Positions 38,948 to 48,349 are shown, numbered from the stretch's first letter. The stretch is DNA of 64,000 bases from an uncultured Rickettsiales bacterium (GCA_934747265.1 CAKVGI010000001.1:1-64000), one strand, 5' to 3'. The notes: a model not told the origin generated them from the sequence alone. A program made the numbers and translations.

Positions 38948-40171
38948 ATGATTTTACCAATGTTAAAAGAAGCTTGGATTTCCATTATTTCCAATAAACT
39001 TAGATCTTTCTTGACAATTTTAGGGGTTGTTATAGGTGTATGCGCTGTTGTTTTAATGGTTGCGACTGGTCAAGCTGTACAATTAGAAATAGATAAACAA
39101 CTTGAAGGAATAGGTGGTAATATGATGTTAGTTGTACCTGCATCTTCTAATAGAGGCGGAATACATAGTGGTAGAGGCGGTATGCCATCATTAACAATGC
39201 AAGATATGGAAGCAATAAAGGAAATAAAAAATGTTGTTAATGTTGCACCTTTAGTAACATCAAGTTTTCAGGTTGTGTCTGGTTCAAATAATTGGAGAAC
39301 AACTGTAAATGGTACAAATCCAGAATATTTAGATATTAATGATTACACAATAGAAAAAGGCATGATGTTTACCGAAAGAGACGTTTATGCTGGTACGCCA
39401 TTTGCTGTAATTGGTAAAACCGTTGTTGAAAAGTTATTTCCATATGGGGAAGAACCGCTTGGAAAAGACATAAGAATTAAAGGTGTTCCTTTCAAAGTAA
39501 TCGGAATACTTAAAGAAAAAGGCGCAGATTCCAGAGGTAGCGATCAGGATGATATTATATTATTACCAGTAAAATCATTTAAATCAAGATTAACAAGTAA
39601 TAAATTTCCAGATAGGGTTGCAATATTTTTCTTAACATTTGATGATGTAAAAAATATGAAAATGGTAGAAAGAAGAATACAAACATTATTGGAGGTTAGA
39701 CACAAAATAGCACCAAACGCAGATCCAGATTTTGAAGTTGTGAATTTGACTGAAATGGTGCAAAAAATTAGTATGATAGGTTTTATATTAGCTGTATTAT
39801 TAGCATCTGTTGCATCAATTTCATTGTTTGTTGGAAGTATTGGAATTATGAATATGATGTTAACATCTGTTACCGAAAGAACAAAAGAAATTGGTATTAG
39901 AAAAGCAATTGGGGCTCCGAATAAAAGTATTTTATTCCAGTTTTTAATTGAGTCAATTTTAATATCTGCTATGGGAAGTTTACTTGGTATGATTTTAGGT
40001 ATTTCAACAGCTTTAATAGCTGGACATGTTTTAGAAAAAGAAGTTCCAATTAGCATATTAACTATTTTAGTTTCTATGTTTGCAGCAGTTTTTGTTGGTG
40101 TGGTTTCTGGAATAGTACCAGCAATTAAGGCAACAAAATTAAATCCAATAGATGCTTTGAGGTACCAATAA
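38948..40171 (+). CDS. MacB-like ABC transporter permease (FtsX family)
   Basis: A 407-residue permease from the ATG at 38948 (TTG at 38942 is weaker). First helix SNKLRSFLTILGVVIGVCAVVLM, then a periplasmic domain (about 50-280), three further helices and the FtsX-type ending TERTKEIGIRKAIGAP and ATKLNPIDALRYQ. This is the MacB permease half without its ATPase domain. MacA, the ATPase and the fusion protein are not in the window, but a TolC-like gene follows 105 bp later. Confidence 0.88.
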   Translation: MILPMLKEAWISIISNKLRSFLTILGVVIGVCAVVLMVATGQAVQLEIDKQLEGIGGNMMLVVPASSNRGGIHSGRGGMPSLTMQDMEAIKEIKNVVNVAPLVTSSFQVVSGSNNWRTTVNGTNPEYLDINDYTIEKGMMFTERDVYAGTPFAVIGKTVVEKLFPYGEEPLGKDIRIKGVPFKVIGILKEKGADSRGSDQDDIILLPVKSFKSRLTSNKFPDRVAIFFLTFDDVKNMKMVERRIQTLLEVRHKIAPNADPDFEVVNLTEMVQKISMIGFILAVLLASVASISLFVGSIGIMNMMLTSVTERTKEIGIRKAIGAPNKSILFQFLIESILISAMGSLLGMILGISTALIAGHVLEKEVPISILTILVSMFAAVFVGVVSGIVPAIKATKLNPIDALRYQ

Positions 40172-40276
40172 TAGCGTATTAATACTAAATTAACAGAATA
40201 ATTAATTTTATAAAATACTTGATTTTATTAAAAAGTTTTTTCTATAATATAATGTATCAGTAAAAAAATTGGTATT

Positions 40277-41746
40277 ATGAATAAGAAGATAATTGTATTG
40301 GCTTTATTGGCTACAAACATTGTTTCTGCAAAGGAAATAGTTGTTATTAATGAAAAAAAATTAAAAGAATTAATGACAAATAATGTTCCTTCTATTGAAA
40401 AAATAAATACCGTTGTAATTCAATCAAATTTAGAAAGAACTCAATATAATCAAAAATATAGTACTTTTTTAAACGGTCAAGCTAATTATTCTAACGTTGA
40501 AGGTAAAATGTTTGAAGGATATCAAGGACAATTTGATGATCCTGCCAGAAGATATGGAATTAGTGTAAGTCAAAATTTGCCAATTGGTTTGAGTTTTGAT
40601 ATTGGCGCATATAATAATTATGCTAAAACATACAATTATCAACCAAATAAAAGTGTAAATTCGCAATATGATACAAGCTTGGAAGCAAAAATTAGTGTTG
40701 ATTTATGGAAGAACTTACTTGGATATACAGAAAGAGCAGAAAGAGCTGGTTTAAAAATTAATGAAAATGAAAAATTAGAGCAAGCCAAGTTAGAAAAAAC
40801 TAAATTCTTCAATGAAATAAGAAAAATGTATTGGAGGTTAAGCGTAAATAATTCGCTAACAAAAATATATGAAGTTTTAATTAATCAAGCCGTTTTACAA
40901 GAAGAAAATATCAGAAAAATGTATCAAACATCTGTTGCAGATAGAGGTGAATTAGCAAGAGCTTCTGCTGTTGTTAATATAAGAAAATCTGATTTAGCAT
41001 CTGTAAAATATGAAATGGAAGTAATAAAAAGAGAACTATCTAATTTAATACCAGAATTAAATGATAAAGAATTAAACTTTCAATTTAGTACTTATGCAAA
41101 TATTCAAAATAGTATAAATGCCTGCTATAATAAAATTAAAAGTAAGAAAGAAGCTCCATTGGATTTAACATCCTATACAAAACTTATTTCTTATAAGGAT
41201 GAAAAAATCAATGAGAATTTGAAAGCATTAAAAAGATATTCCGATGCTGATGTAAAATTGGAAGCAAAAGCAAGTAGTTTGGGCTTTGGCAAACAAAATA
41301 GCGATTCTTTTGATGATATGGCAAACCTTGATAGAAAAGATTATAGTATAGGTTTGAATATTTCAGTCCCATTTGGTAGTAATTATTCCAACACAAAAGA
41401 AAATCAAATGAAAATTTTAAAAATGCAACATAATGCTGAAAAAAGAGAAATTATATCTAACTTAAATTCATTTCATAATTATTTTTCAACATCTTTGGAA
41501 AATTTGTTAAAGGTAATGAAGGATCAAAAGAATTATAGCGAAAATCTTTTGATTAGAGTTAAAAGTATGAGACAAAAATATAATCAAGGAAGGGTTTCTT
41601 TGAGCGAATTAATACAAGATGAAGATTCTTTATTTGAATCACAACTTGGTTTGGTTAATACGCATTATAATATCATTTCATTGATGATAGATTATTTCTC
41701 AATTTTTAATGATTTTGAATGTGATTTTAATTTGATTAATAATTAA
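40277..41746 (+). CDS. TolC-like outer membrane efflux protein
   Basis: A 489-residue protein with a signal peptide MNKKIIVLALLATNIVSA (cleavage after residue 18). The mature part has two long coiled-coil halves (about 130-270 and 370-480), as in OEP-family channels, with the second repeat having YNQGRVSLSELIQDED. It is beta-barrel-poor in sequence conservation, so the assignment rests on the domain pattern and on the preceding MacB-like permease. It would supply the outer-membrane exit of that exporter. Confidence 0.8.
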   Translation: MNKKIIVLALLATNIVSAKEIVVINEKKLKELMTNNVPSIEKINTVVIQSNLERTQYNQKYSTFLNGQANYSNVEGKMFEGYQGQFDDPARRYGISVSQNLPIGLSFDIGAYNNYAKTYNYQPNKSVNSQYDTSLEAKISVDLWKNLLGYTERAERAGLKINENEKLEQAKLEKTKFFNEIRKMYWRLSVNNSLTKIYEVLINQAVLQEENIRKMYQTSVADRGELARASAVVNIRKSDLASVKYEMEVIKRELSNLIPELNDKELNFQFSTYANIQNSINACYNKIKSKKEAPLDLTSYTKLISYKDEKINENLKALKRYSDADVKLEAKASSLGFGKQNSDSFDDMANLDRKDYSIGLNISVPFGSNYSNTKENQMKILKMQHNAEKREIISNLNSFHNYFSTSLENLLKVMKDQKNYSENLLIRVKSMRQKYNQGRVSLSELIQDEDSLFESQLGLVNTHYNIISLMIDYFSIFNDFECDFNLINN

Positions 41747-41764
41747 TAAATAATTTTCATATTG

Positions 41765-41826
41765 TTAAGGCTACTTTTATTTTTTCTTTGATAAAGTGAG
41801 GATGCTGGTAGCCTAAATTTTTTTTG
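41765..41826 (+). terminator. rho-independent terminator after the TolC-like gene
   Basis: TTAAGGCTAC and GTAGCCTAA pair over a 33-base loop, followed by ATTTTTTTT. Confidence 0.65.
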
Positions 41827-41839
41827 TTCTATTTTTACT

Positions 41840-42545
41840 CCTTTCACCACCACCGCTAAGTATATTATCTATCCTCCCATGATAAGAGGTATTCTATTAC
41901 CCATAATAAAGTCTCCTCATTCTCCATGATAAGACCCCTTCATTCCCTCCCTGCTAAGATATACTCTTCTATTTTTCCCTGATAAGGGGCACCTATCCAA
42001 TTCCCCCCTGATAAGGGGGGTAAGGGGGGTTTAAAATACTTTGATTATATTAAGTTTTGTTTTATATTATTTTATAATTCTTAATTCTTAATTCTTAATT
42101 TTAAATCCTCGACTTTAATTTTATTTTCAATTTTTAATTTTCAATTATCCATTTGTTTTATAATAAAACAAAATAAATGCTATCAACCACCCCCCTGTCA
42201 GTCTATGACTGACTCCCAACTTACTAAGGGGGACAGGAAGAGGATGTTTTCTCTTACAAGGGGGGCGAGGATTGGATATATTGACTGCGACTGACTCCCC
42301 CCTTACGAAGGATGGCTACTACTCATTCCCCCCTGATAAGGGGGGCAAGGGGGGTTTTGTGTCAGCTCCCCCCTTACAAAGGATGGCAAGGATAGGATAT
42401 ATTGACTGCGACCGACTCCATCCTTATAAAGGGAGGCGGAGGAGAGAGGTATTGACTACGTTGGATTTCCCATTACAAATGTGGGCGAGGAGGAAAGTAT
42501 TTTACAACAGCCTTCTTACAAAAGGTGATAAAATATTTCGTACAA
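41840..42545 (-). repeat. repeat family B, copy 3 (inverted)
   Basis: Reverse orientation relative to copies 1, 2 and 5. From left: about eight CTGATAAGGGG-type units (41870-42030), the AT-rich core with AATTCTTAATTCTTAATTC and TTTTATTTTCAATTTTTAA, then the CTGTCAGTCTATGACTGAC and CTCCCCCCTTACGAAGGATGG modules, which repeat several times with TATTGACTGCGAC between them. The reading frame at 42272-42553 is only repeat translation. Confidence 0.85.
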
Positions 42546-42615
42546 ATTTTTAGTGCTACAACAATTCAAAAGTAAATCGAAAATTATCAGTACTTAAACA
42601 TATTTTAAAAAATGC

Positions 42616-42643
42616 TTGCATTATTAAAAATTTTTTATATTAT
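42616..42643 (+). promoter_or_regulatory. promoter of tRNA-Lys
   Basis: TTGCAT and TATTAT with a 16-bp spacer; the tRNA starts 10 bp after the -10 box. Confidence 0.6.
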
Positions 42644-42652
42644 GAATATGTT

Positions 42653-42728
42653 GGGTTCGTAGCTCAGCTGGTAGAGCAGCAGACTCTTAATCTGTTTGTC
42701 GGGGGTTCGATCCCCCCCGGACCCACCA
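42653..42728 (+). tRNA. tRNA-Lys(CTT)
   Basis: 76 bases with CCA encoded. Acceptor arm GGGTTCG pairs with CGGACCC, D-arm GCTC..GAGC, anticodon loop CTCTTAA (anticodon CTT) on a GCAGA/TCTGT stem, T-arm GGGGG..CCCCC with TTCGATC. Discriminator A. Confidence 0.97.
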
Positions 42729-42815
42729 GTTTTCTTGTACATTTATCTTTATTTTAAGTTGGATTAATGGTTTTATAAAATAGAAATATTTTGTATAATG
42801 GTTTTATGTTTTAAT

Positions 42816-43805
42816 TTATATCAAATTAAATTCTTCTAGTATTTTTTTATATATTTCTTGTTTAAAATTTGGAACGAGACTTATGCAATCTTTTGGATTA
42901 AAAATTTTTACATTTATAAATTCTTGCGGATTATCACCATTCTTAAAACGGAAATTGTTTAAATCTCCTAAAAATTCAAAAAGAAAAAATCGTTTTTTTT
43001 GTCCCACAAATCCGTATTTTATTTCATTATTGAAATATTTGTATTTGTAATATTGACTTTTTTTGAGAAGCTTTAATTTGTTTTTGCTAATTCCTATCTC
43101 TTCATTAATTTCTCTAAAAATAGCTTCTTCTTCACTTTCTCCTTGTTCTATTCCACCTTCTGGACCTTGCCAATTGTCAGGAAAGTCATTTCTTTGAAAT
43201 AAATAAATAAGATTATCTTTATTCTTTAATATAGCTCCTACGCCTTTTCTATAACTATAATCCTCTATTGCCGGTAATACTTTAAAAAAATTATCTCTGT
43301 TTATAGAGTACAGATATACACGTAATCCAGATGCTAAAATTCTTTCTCCTGTAAATTTTGCCCCCATTTTCTTGGCTAAATGTATTGAACTAATATTATC
43401 AATTGTAGACATAAGTGTTATTTGTAATAATTTCAATTCATTAAAGCCAAATTTTAATAATGCAGATACAGCTTCTGTTGCGTATCCTTTGTGCTGGAAT
43501 TTTGTCAAAAATGCATAACATAAATTAATTGTCATATCATAATTATAAAAAAGACCAGTTTGTCCAATATATTCGTTTGTATCTTTTAGGAACACATTAT
43601 AATAACTAAAACCGTATTTTTTTTGATGCTCAATAGCATCATTAAATCTTCTCTTAGCTTGTTCTAGACTTTTTGCCCCGCCATCAAAATGTTGCATTAC
43701 ATTAGCATTTTGATGCAATGATAAAAAATTTCTAAAATCTGAACTGACTATTTTTTTTATAAATAATCTTTCAGTTTCTATAACAACCAAATTATCTTTT
43801 ATCAT
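42816..43805 (-). CDS. fusion of GNAT acetyltransferase and NUDIX hydrolase (RppH-like)
   Basis: A 329-residue two-domain protein. Residues 1-175 are a RimJ/RimL-type GNAT domain (ETERLFIKKI at the start; acetyl-CoA loop FQHKGYATEA at 103-112; NISSIHLAKKMGAKFTG). Residues 185-325 are a NUDIX domain: YRKGVGAIL, then WQGPEGGIEQGE with a perfect NUDIX box at 217-239 (G-x5-E-x7-REINEEIGI), as in RNA pyrophosphohydrolase RppH, followed by YYKYKYFN. The start overlaps the GcvH-like stop by 4 bp (ATGA), so it is translationally coupled to it. A fused GNAT-NUDIX is uncommon. Both active sites look intact. Confidence 0.88.
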   Translation of the reverse strand: MIKDNLVVIETERLFIKKIVSSDFRNFLSLHQNANVMQHFDGGAKSLEQAKRRFNDAIEHQKKYGFSYYNVFLKDTNEYIGQTGLFYNYDMTINLCYAFLTKFQHKGYATEAVSALLKFGFNELKLLQITLMSTIDNISSIHLAKKMGAKFTGERILASGLRVYLYSINRDNFFKVLPAIEDYSYRKGVGAILKNKDNLIYLFQRNDFPDNWQGPEGGIEQGESEEEAIFREINEEIGISKNKLKLLKKSQYYKYKYFNNEIKYGFVGQKKRFFLFEFLGDLNNFRFKNGDNPQEFINVKIFNPKDCISLVPNFKQEIYKKILEEFNLI

Positions 43806-44179
43806 AATGTTTCCAAATATTCTTCGTATTCATCTTTTGACATTGTATCATTCAATTCATTTATATCTGTTATATATATTCTAAATAGCCAATTGTTTTC
43901 ATATGTTGAATTTTTTATCGTATCAGGTTCACTAATCAAATTTTCGTTTACCTCTGCCATTTCACCACTTAAAGGAGTGTATAATTCAATCTCATCATCA
44001 CCAAAAAATAAACTTCCAATTTGGTCGCTTTTGTTATATAGACTATTTACTTCTGGAAGTTCAATTAAACTTACATCTTCGTGTATTTTATCTAAAACAA
44101 AATCGGTTAAGCCAACAGTAGCCAAATCATTTTCTATGATAATATAATAATGATCTTTCGTGAATTTAATATCTTCCAT
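43802..44179 (-). CDS. GcvH-like protein lacking the lipoyl lysine
   Basis: From the ATG at 44179 the product is 125 residues, the usual H-protein length, opening MEDIKFTKDHYYIIIENDLA like H-protein. The frame is open to another ATG at 44242 (21 residues more). Shared features are ATVGLTDF, IELPEV, ELYTPLSGEMAEVNENL and ENNWLFRI. The lipoyl-attachment segment (ESVKAxSDLYSP in the family) reads FFGDDEIELYTP here: the Lys position is Asp61. It thus cannot carry lipoate in the usual way. No glycine cleavage gene is in the window. It is the first gene of the coupled pair with GNAT-NUDIX. Confidence 0.8.
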   Translation of the reverse strand: MEDIKFTKDHYYIIIENDLATVGLTDFVLDKIHEDVSLIELPEVNSLYNKSDQIGSLFFGDDEIELYTPLSGEMAEVNENLISEPDTIKNSTYENNWLFRIYITDINELNDTMSKDEYEEYLETL

Positions 44180-44282
44180 TTTTATTTTATTTAATAAATT
44201 ATTGAACGTATTTATTTGTAAGAATTCTTTTTTATTTTTCAAGCTTTTTTATTACTTACATTAAAACAACTTATATAATTAA

Positions 44283-44738
44283 TTATATATTATCATCTTC
44301 AAAACTTGTTCCGTTTATATTCCTATGGATAATACCGCTTGCTTTCATCATTCTTATTATAGCTTCCTTTTTTTCTGTATCTATAAATTTACTATTTGTT
44401 GATGGGTGTTTATAAATAATTTCTTTAACACCTGCGGATATTAGATGTTTTAAACAATTATCGCAACTTGCATGTGTCGTATATACAATACAATCTGTTA
44501 ACGGTTGTTTTGCATTAATTAGTGCATTCATTTCTGCGTGTACTGATAATAAATATCTCATAGGCTTTTCATCTGTCATATATTCAGAATTTCTATCAGC
44601 AACATAATGATTATAACCAGTTGATACTATATTTTGATTTTTATCAACTATTACACATCCAACATGTGTACCTGGTTCATCAGATTCATTTGCTATTTTC
44701 TCCGCAAAATCCATGAAGTATTTATCGTCTTTTTTCAT
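44283..44738 (-). CDS. dCMP/cytidine deaminase family protein
   Basis: A 151-residue zinc-dependent deaminase. The zinc site is HAEMNAL (about residues 68-74) and SCDNCLKHLISAGV (about 95-108). The early part, DEPGTHVGCVIVDKNQNIVSTGYNHY, is typical of deoxycytidylate deaminase (ComEB type). It would turn dCMP into dUMP for dTTP synthesis. The fourth residue of the PCxxC motif is Ser rather than Pro (SCDNC), a known minor variation. Confidence 0.85.
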   Translation of the reverse strand: MKKDDKYFMDFAEKIANESDEPGTHVGCVIVDKNQNIVSTGYNHYVADRNSEYMTDEKPMRYLLSVHAEMNALINAKQPLTDCIVYTTHASCDNCLKHLISAGVKEIIYKHPSTNSKFIDTEKKEAIIRMMKASGIIHRNINGTSFEDDNI

Positions 44739-44761
44739 ATTTTTAAATTTAGTGAATAATA

Positions 44762-44783
44762 TTCACCCAAAAATATGGGTGAA
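44762..44783 (-). terminator. hairpin between ppa and the deaminase gene
   Basis: TTCACCC and GGGTGAA form a 7-bp stem with an 8-base loop, 23 bp after the ppa stop on the minus strand. The following sequence is only weakly T-rich. Confidence 0.45.
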
Positions 44784-44805
44784 ATAAATAAAAAAATCGC
44801 AAAAA

Positions 44806-45330
44806 TTATTTAGCTCTTTCCACTGCTTCATTCATAATTTTCTTGGCATCAGAAGCATTTTTAAAGCCAGTAATTTTAACCCATTTTCCTTTTTCTAAAT
44901 CTTTGTAATGTTCAAAGAAGTGTTTGATTTTGTTTAAAAGAACTTCTGGAATATCTTTTAATTCATTATAATGAGAATATTCTGAGTTCATTTTTTCTGT
45001 TGGAACTGCCAATAATTTTTCATCCATACCTTTTTCATCTTCCATAACTAAAACACCAATTAACTTTGATGGAATAACGCTTCCCGGTTGTAATGGAAAT
45101 TCTGCTATAACTAATACATCAACTGGATCGCCATCTTCTGATAATGTATTTGGAACAAAACCATAGCTACAAGGATAATGCATTGGTGTAGCTATAAATC
45201 TATCAACAAATAATGCTCCACTTTCCTTGTCTAATTCATATTTTACAGGCAAAGCGTTTGCGGAATTTTCTATAAATACATTAACTTCATCAGGAACCTT
45301 TTTTCCCATTGATACATTTTTTATGTTCAT
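44806..45330 (-). CDS. ppa: inorganic pyrophosphatase
   Basis: A 174-residue family I pyrophosphatase. YELDKESGALFVDRF, HYPCSYGFVPNTLSEDGDPVDVLV and FEHYKDLEKGKWVKITGF are the metal- and substrate-binding signatures. It hydrolyses PPi released by biosynthesis. It has its own hairpin downstream. Confidence 0.96.
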   Translation of the reverse strand: MNIKNVSMGKKVPDEVNVFIENSANALPVKYELDKESGALFVDRFIATPMHYPCSYGFVPNTLSEDGDPVDVLVIAEFPLQPGSVIPSKLIGVLVMEDEKGMDEKLLAVPTEKMNSEYSHYNELKDIPEVLLNKIKHFFEHYKDLEKGKWVKITGFKNASDAKKIMNEAVERAK

Positions 45331-45414
45331 ACCTATTTTCCAAAATTAATCATAAACAATTAGTAATACATTTATTTTTATTTTCAATATAAATTATATT
45401 TTAAATCGGTATTA

Positions 45415-46005
45415 TTAAAATTTTTCTATATTTTTTTCATCCCAACGATAAAAATAATTTTGATTTTTATCTAATTTATTATTACTTTTTATTTCTTCAA
45501 ATGTTTTACCGGCTAATGTTTCTCTTAACATTTTCAACATACCGGAATGACTTACTATAATTAGATTTTTATGATTTTTATATTTATCTATAAATTTTAA
45601 AATTCTTTCATATGCATTATATCTAGATTCTGTTGCTTCTGGTGGAATATAATTCCAATCTTCTTTTTCTTTCTCTTTACATTCTTTAATAAAAATATCT
45701 TCTATTTGGTTTTTAAATTTGCCTTCTAAAATACCTTTACCTCTATTAATTAATAAAGGTTCTGCAATTATTTTTGCGTTTGAAATATTTAAAATTTCTA
45801 TTATAATTTGCAATGTATGTCTGGTTCTAGCTAATGGACTTGAAATAAATTCATATTCTTCAAAATTTTCATCAAAATCTAAAAGTCTATATCCAATAGA
45901 TTGAGCCTGAACTATCCCTTTTAAACTTAGCAAAGTATCAATCTGTCCTTGTTGTATACTTAGTTTATTTTCTAGTGTTTGTCCATGTCTAATCATGTAC
46001 CACAT
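45415..46005 (-). CDS. histidine phosphatase superfamily (phosphoglycerate-mutase-like) protein
   Basis: A 196-residue protein. The catalytic motif MIRHGQTLENK (RHG at residues 6-8) starts the protein, SSPLARTRHTLQII provides the second Arg, and VSHSGMLKMLRETLAG the second His. This is the cofactor-dependent PGM/phosphatase pattern. Size fits a small-molecule phosphatase of the GpmB/CobC kind rather than glycolytic PGM. The substrate is unknown. Confidence 0.82.
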   Translation of the reverse strand: MWYMIRHGQTLENKLSIQQGQIDTLLSLKGIVQAQSIGYRLLDFDENFEEYEFISSPLARTRHTLQIIIEILNISNAKIIAEPLLINRGKGILEGKFKNQIEDIFIKECKEKEKEDWNYIPPEATESRYNAYERILKFIDKYKNHKNLIIVSHSGMLKMLRETLAGKTFEEIKSNNKLDKNQNYFYRWDEKNIEKF

Positions 46006-46019
46006 ATTCTATTAAATTA

Positions 46020-47912
46020 TTAATAAAGAAAGTTAATTTTTATCACATTATTATCACTTGCAGAATCAATAATGATTTTTTTACTATATCTGTTAATTAA
46101 ACACGGGGTTTTCTTATTGTAATTACAGTAAAAAAAAGTTCCTTTTAAATAATATTTTTCATTATCTTCTAGCATAGGCAGAATTAATATATTATTCTTT
46201 AAAATATCTCTTTTTGAGTATGTTTTTATCAATATTGCTGACTGATTTTTTAGATCTTCCTTATATAAAGCAAGAGTTTGTGGTGCCATTTTTTCAAATG
46301 AATAATCAAAATCAAGATTTATATCTATCTTATTATTAATTCCATCTTTTATTATAACTTCATCAATATTATTTATATTTAAAAAATCATCTTCTGCAAT
46401 CCTTAATCTATTGTATTCTGGTGCAAAACTTATATCTATTACTTTTGTTTTGTTTGTATTTTTGTCTAATTGTATCAATTTTTTATTATTTTCGTTTGTA
46501 ATATATATTTTGTCTCTAAAATTAATTATATCATTTGGTAAATCATAAATATTATCATTTTCATTTTTATTGATGCTATAATTAATTATCTTATTATCTT
46601 TAATTCTTAAAATTTTATTATTAAATTTATCTATAAAATAGAAGCCCGTATCGTCTATATGAAAATTATTATTACCTTCTATCTTTATATCATTATTTTC
46701 ATTTAATTCATTAAAATCTATTTCTTTTTGTATATTTTCTTCTTTATCTATACTATATAGACCGTAATTTTTTGTATTAACAAAATATATTTTATCATTA
46801 TATTTAACAAGTTTAAGAATATATTTGTCGCACTCAGAACATTCAATCGGACTTAGTTTGTTTGTTTCTAAATTATATTTTAGTAAAGGATTTTTTGATG
46901 CATTGGATATAATTAAGTTATCATCTAAAATTGCAATGCTCAAAGGATTTTTTAGTAAATTATTTTCTTTTATTAAAGTAGAAACGTCTAATGTTCTTAA
47001 ATCAACACTTCTTATGGAATCATTACAAGTATCGGCAATATATAAGATTTTATTATCATAAATTGCTATTCCAGATGGATAACAGAAAGATGAATCAACT
47101 CCATTGCTATCTATATTGCCTCTTTTTCCATTACCTATTTGATTTATAATATTTCCACTAATTGTTGTGAAAAATATTTTTTTACCTTTTGAATCTGAAA
47201 TTATAAAATAAGGACCATCTTTTGTATCTTTTATTTTATCTAAATATATTATGTGATTGAGTGATTTAATAAATGTTTCTGGTTGATTATTTTTTTCTAA
47301 AACTATACCGCTTAATTTATTTTTATTTAATTTTGGTTTTTTTGATAAAATATTATCAATTCCAGCGATAATTTCATTTTTTATATTACCATCGTATGAA
47401 AAAGTGTTGACAATATTACCTTCCTCATCCGCCAAAACAAAATACTTATCAAGATTTTTTGTATTATTTCCTAGATTAAAATCGTAAATATTTAGTACGG
47501 GTCTTTCAATATTGTTTTTAATTATATAATTTATAATTGTATTTTTATTCAAGTCAAAATTATCAGCAATAATATCTATAATTATAATTTTATTTCCATA
47601 TTTTTGCTCTAATTGTCTTGCTAAATCAACAGAAAAAATATACGAAAAATCTTTTATATTGTAAACATTTAATAATATAATTCTATTTCTTAATTCTTTA
47701 ATATTTAATTCCTTAATGTTAAATATTGATTTGCTTTCGCTTTTTGATATTGTATTCATTAAGTCGCTATCAATAATATTTTCAGTGTTTTTTGTAAGCT
47801 TACCATAGATATAAAAACCCAAAAAAATAATAATAGCCGTAATAAAAACGGTTAACAATATTCTACGATGCTCAATTTTTTTTCTTATAAGATTATGTCT
47901 TCTTAGATACAT
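46020..47912 (-). CDS. membrane-anchored thioredoxin-like/NHL-repeat protein
   Basis: A 630-residue protein. A membrane segment lies at about 18-38 (RILLTVFITAIIIFLGFYIY). Residues about 60-195 look like a thioredoxin-like domain without a CxxC. From about 210 to 500 it has NHL-type beta-propeller repeats (for example YPSGIAIYDNKILYIADTCN), and the C-terminal 130 residues form a beta-rich domain with a Cys pair (CNYNKKTPCL). The order matches NHLRC2-like proteins. The propeller would sit in the periplasm. It is 14 bp downstream of the histidine phosphatase start on the minus strand, possibly a two-gene unit. Confidence 0.7.
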   Translation of the reverse strand: MYLRRHNLIRKKIEHRRILLTVFITAIIIFLGFYIYGKLTKNTENIIDSDLMNTISKSESKSIFNIKELNIKELRNRIILLNVYNIKDFSYIFSVDLARQLEQKYGNKIIIIDIIADNFDLNKNTIINYIIKNNIERPVLNIYDFNLGNNTKNLDKYFVLADEEGNIVNTFSYDGNIKNEIIAGIDNILSKKPKLNKNKLSGIVLEKNNQPETFIKSLNHIIYLDKIKDTKDGPYFIISDSKGKKIFFTTISGNIINQIGNGKRGNIDSNGVDSSFCYPSGIAIYDNKILYIADTCNDSIRSVDLRTLDVSTLIKENNLLKNPLSIAILDDNLIISNASKNPLLKYNLETNKLSPIECSECDKYILKLVKYNDKIYFVNTKNYGLYSIDKEENIQKEIDFNELNENNDIKIEGNNNFHIDDTGFYFIDKFNNKILRIKDNKIINYSINKNENDNIYDLPNDIINFRDKIYITNENNKKLIQLDKNTNKTKVIDISFAPEYNRLRIAEDDFLNINNIDEVIIKDGINNKIDINLDFDYSFEKMAPQTLALYKEDLKNQSAILIKTYSKRDILKNNILILPMLEDNEKYYLKGTFFYCNYNKKTPCLINRYSKKIIIDSASDNNVIKINFLY

Positions 47913-47948
47913 ACAGCCTTCATTTGATTAAATTTATCAAATACACAT

Positions 47949-47970
47949 AGCTCTATTTAAAAATAGAGCT
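47949..47970 (-). terminator. hairpin downstream of rpsU
   Basis: AGCTCTATTT and AAATAGAGCT form a 10-bp stem. It lies 9 bp after the rpsU stop codon. The T-tract is interrupted. Confidence 0.5.
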
Positions 47971-47978
47971 AATAGATA

Positions 47979-48170
47979 CTAAAAATTTTTCTTTTTTCTT
48001 TTTGTTCTAGCCTTGCTTTCTTGTATTTTTCTTTTTCTTTTTTCACAAGGTTTTTCATATTCCTTTCTTCTTCTTGCTTCTCTAACTATTCCTTCTTTTT
48101 GTGTTTTTTTTCTGAATAATCTGATAGCAAATTCTAATTTATTTTTGTCTGGAACAACTACACTTACCAA
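47979..48170 (-). CDS. rpsU: 30S ribosomal protein S21
   Basis: A 63-residue basic protein, recognised by VVVPDKNKLEFAIRLFRKK and RRRKEYEKPCEKRKRK, both hallmarks of S21. The start is a TTG at 48170, with AAAGGTGG 12 bases upstream; no ATG is possible in that frame. S21 acts in initiation by contacting the 16S 3' end. Confidence 0.93.
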   Translation of the reverse strand: MVSVVVPDKNKLEFAIRLFRKKTQKEGIVREARRRKEYEKPCEKRKRKIQESKARTKRKKKNF

Positions 48171-48349
48171 CTAACTTACCACCTTTAAACTTTTTATTAA
48201 TAACCATTTTCTAAGAATAAATAATATAATTTTTAAGTCAAGAAATAAAAAATATTTTACAGGATATTATTAATCTATAATTTATTAAACAGTAAATATA
48301 AGTCATATTTTAATTTATATCTATACTTTTATTATATCTTTTTATCTTT

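Noticed and set aside
42272..42553. 93-residue Gly/Arg-rich protein
   Set aside because: It is translation of repeat B modules (hairpin units), as are 16518-16724, 17369-17584 and 51432-51713.
48170..48223. Longer S21 with ATG start at about 48210
   Set aside because: That ATG is in a different frame from S21; the TTG at 48170 with AAAGGTGG upstream is the sound start.
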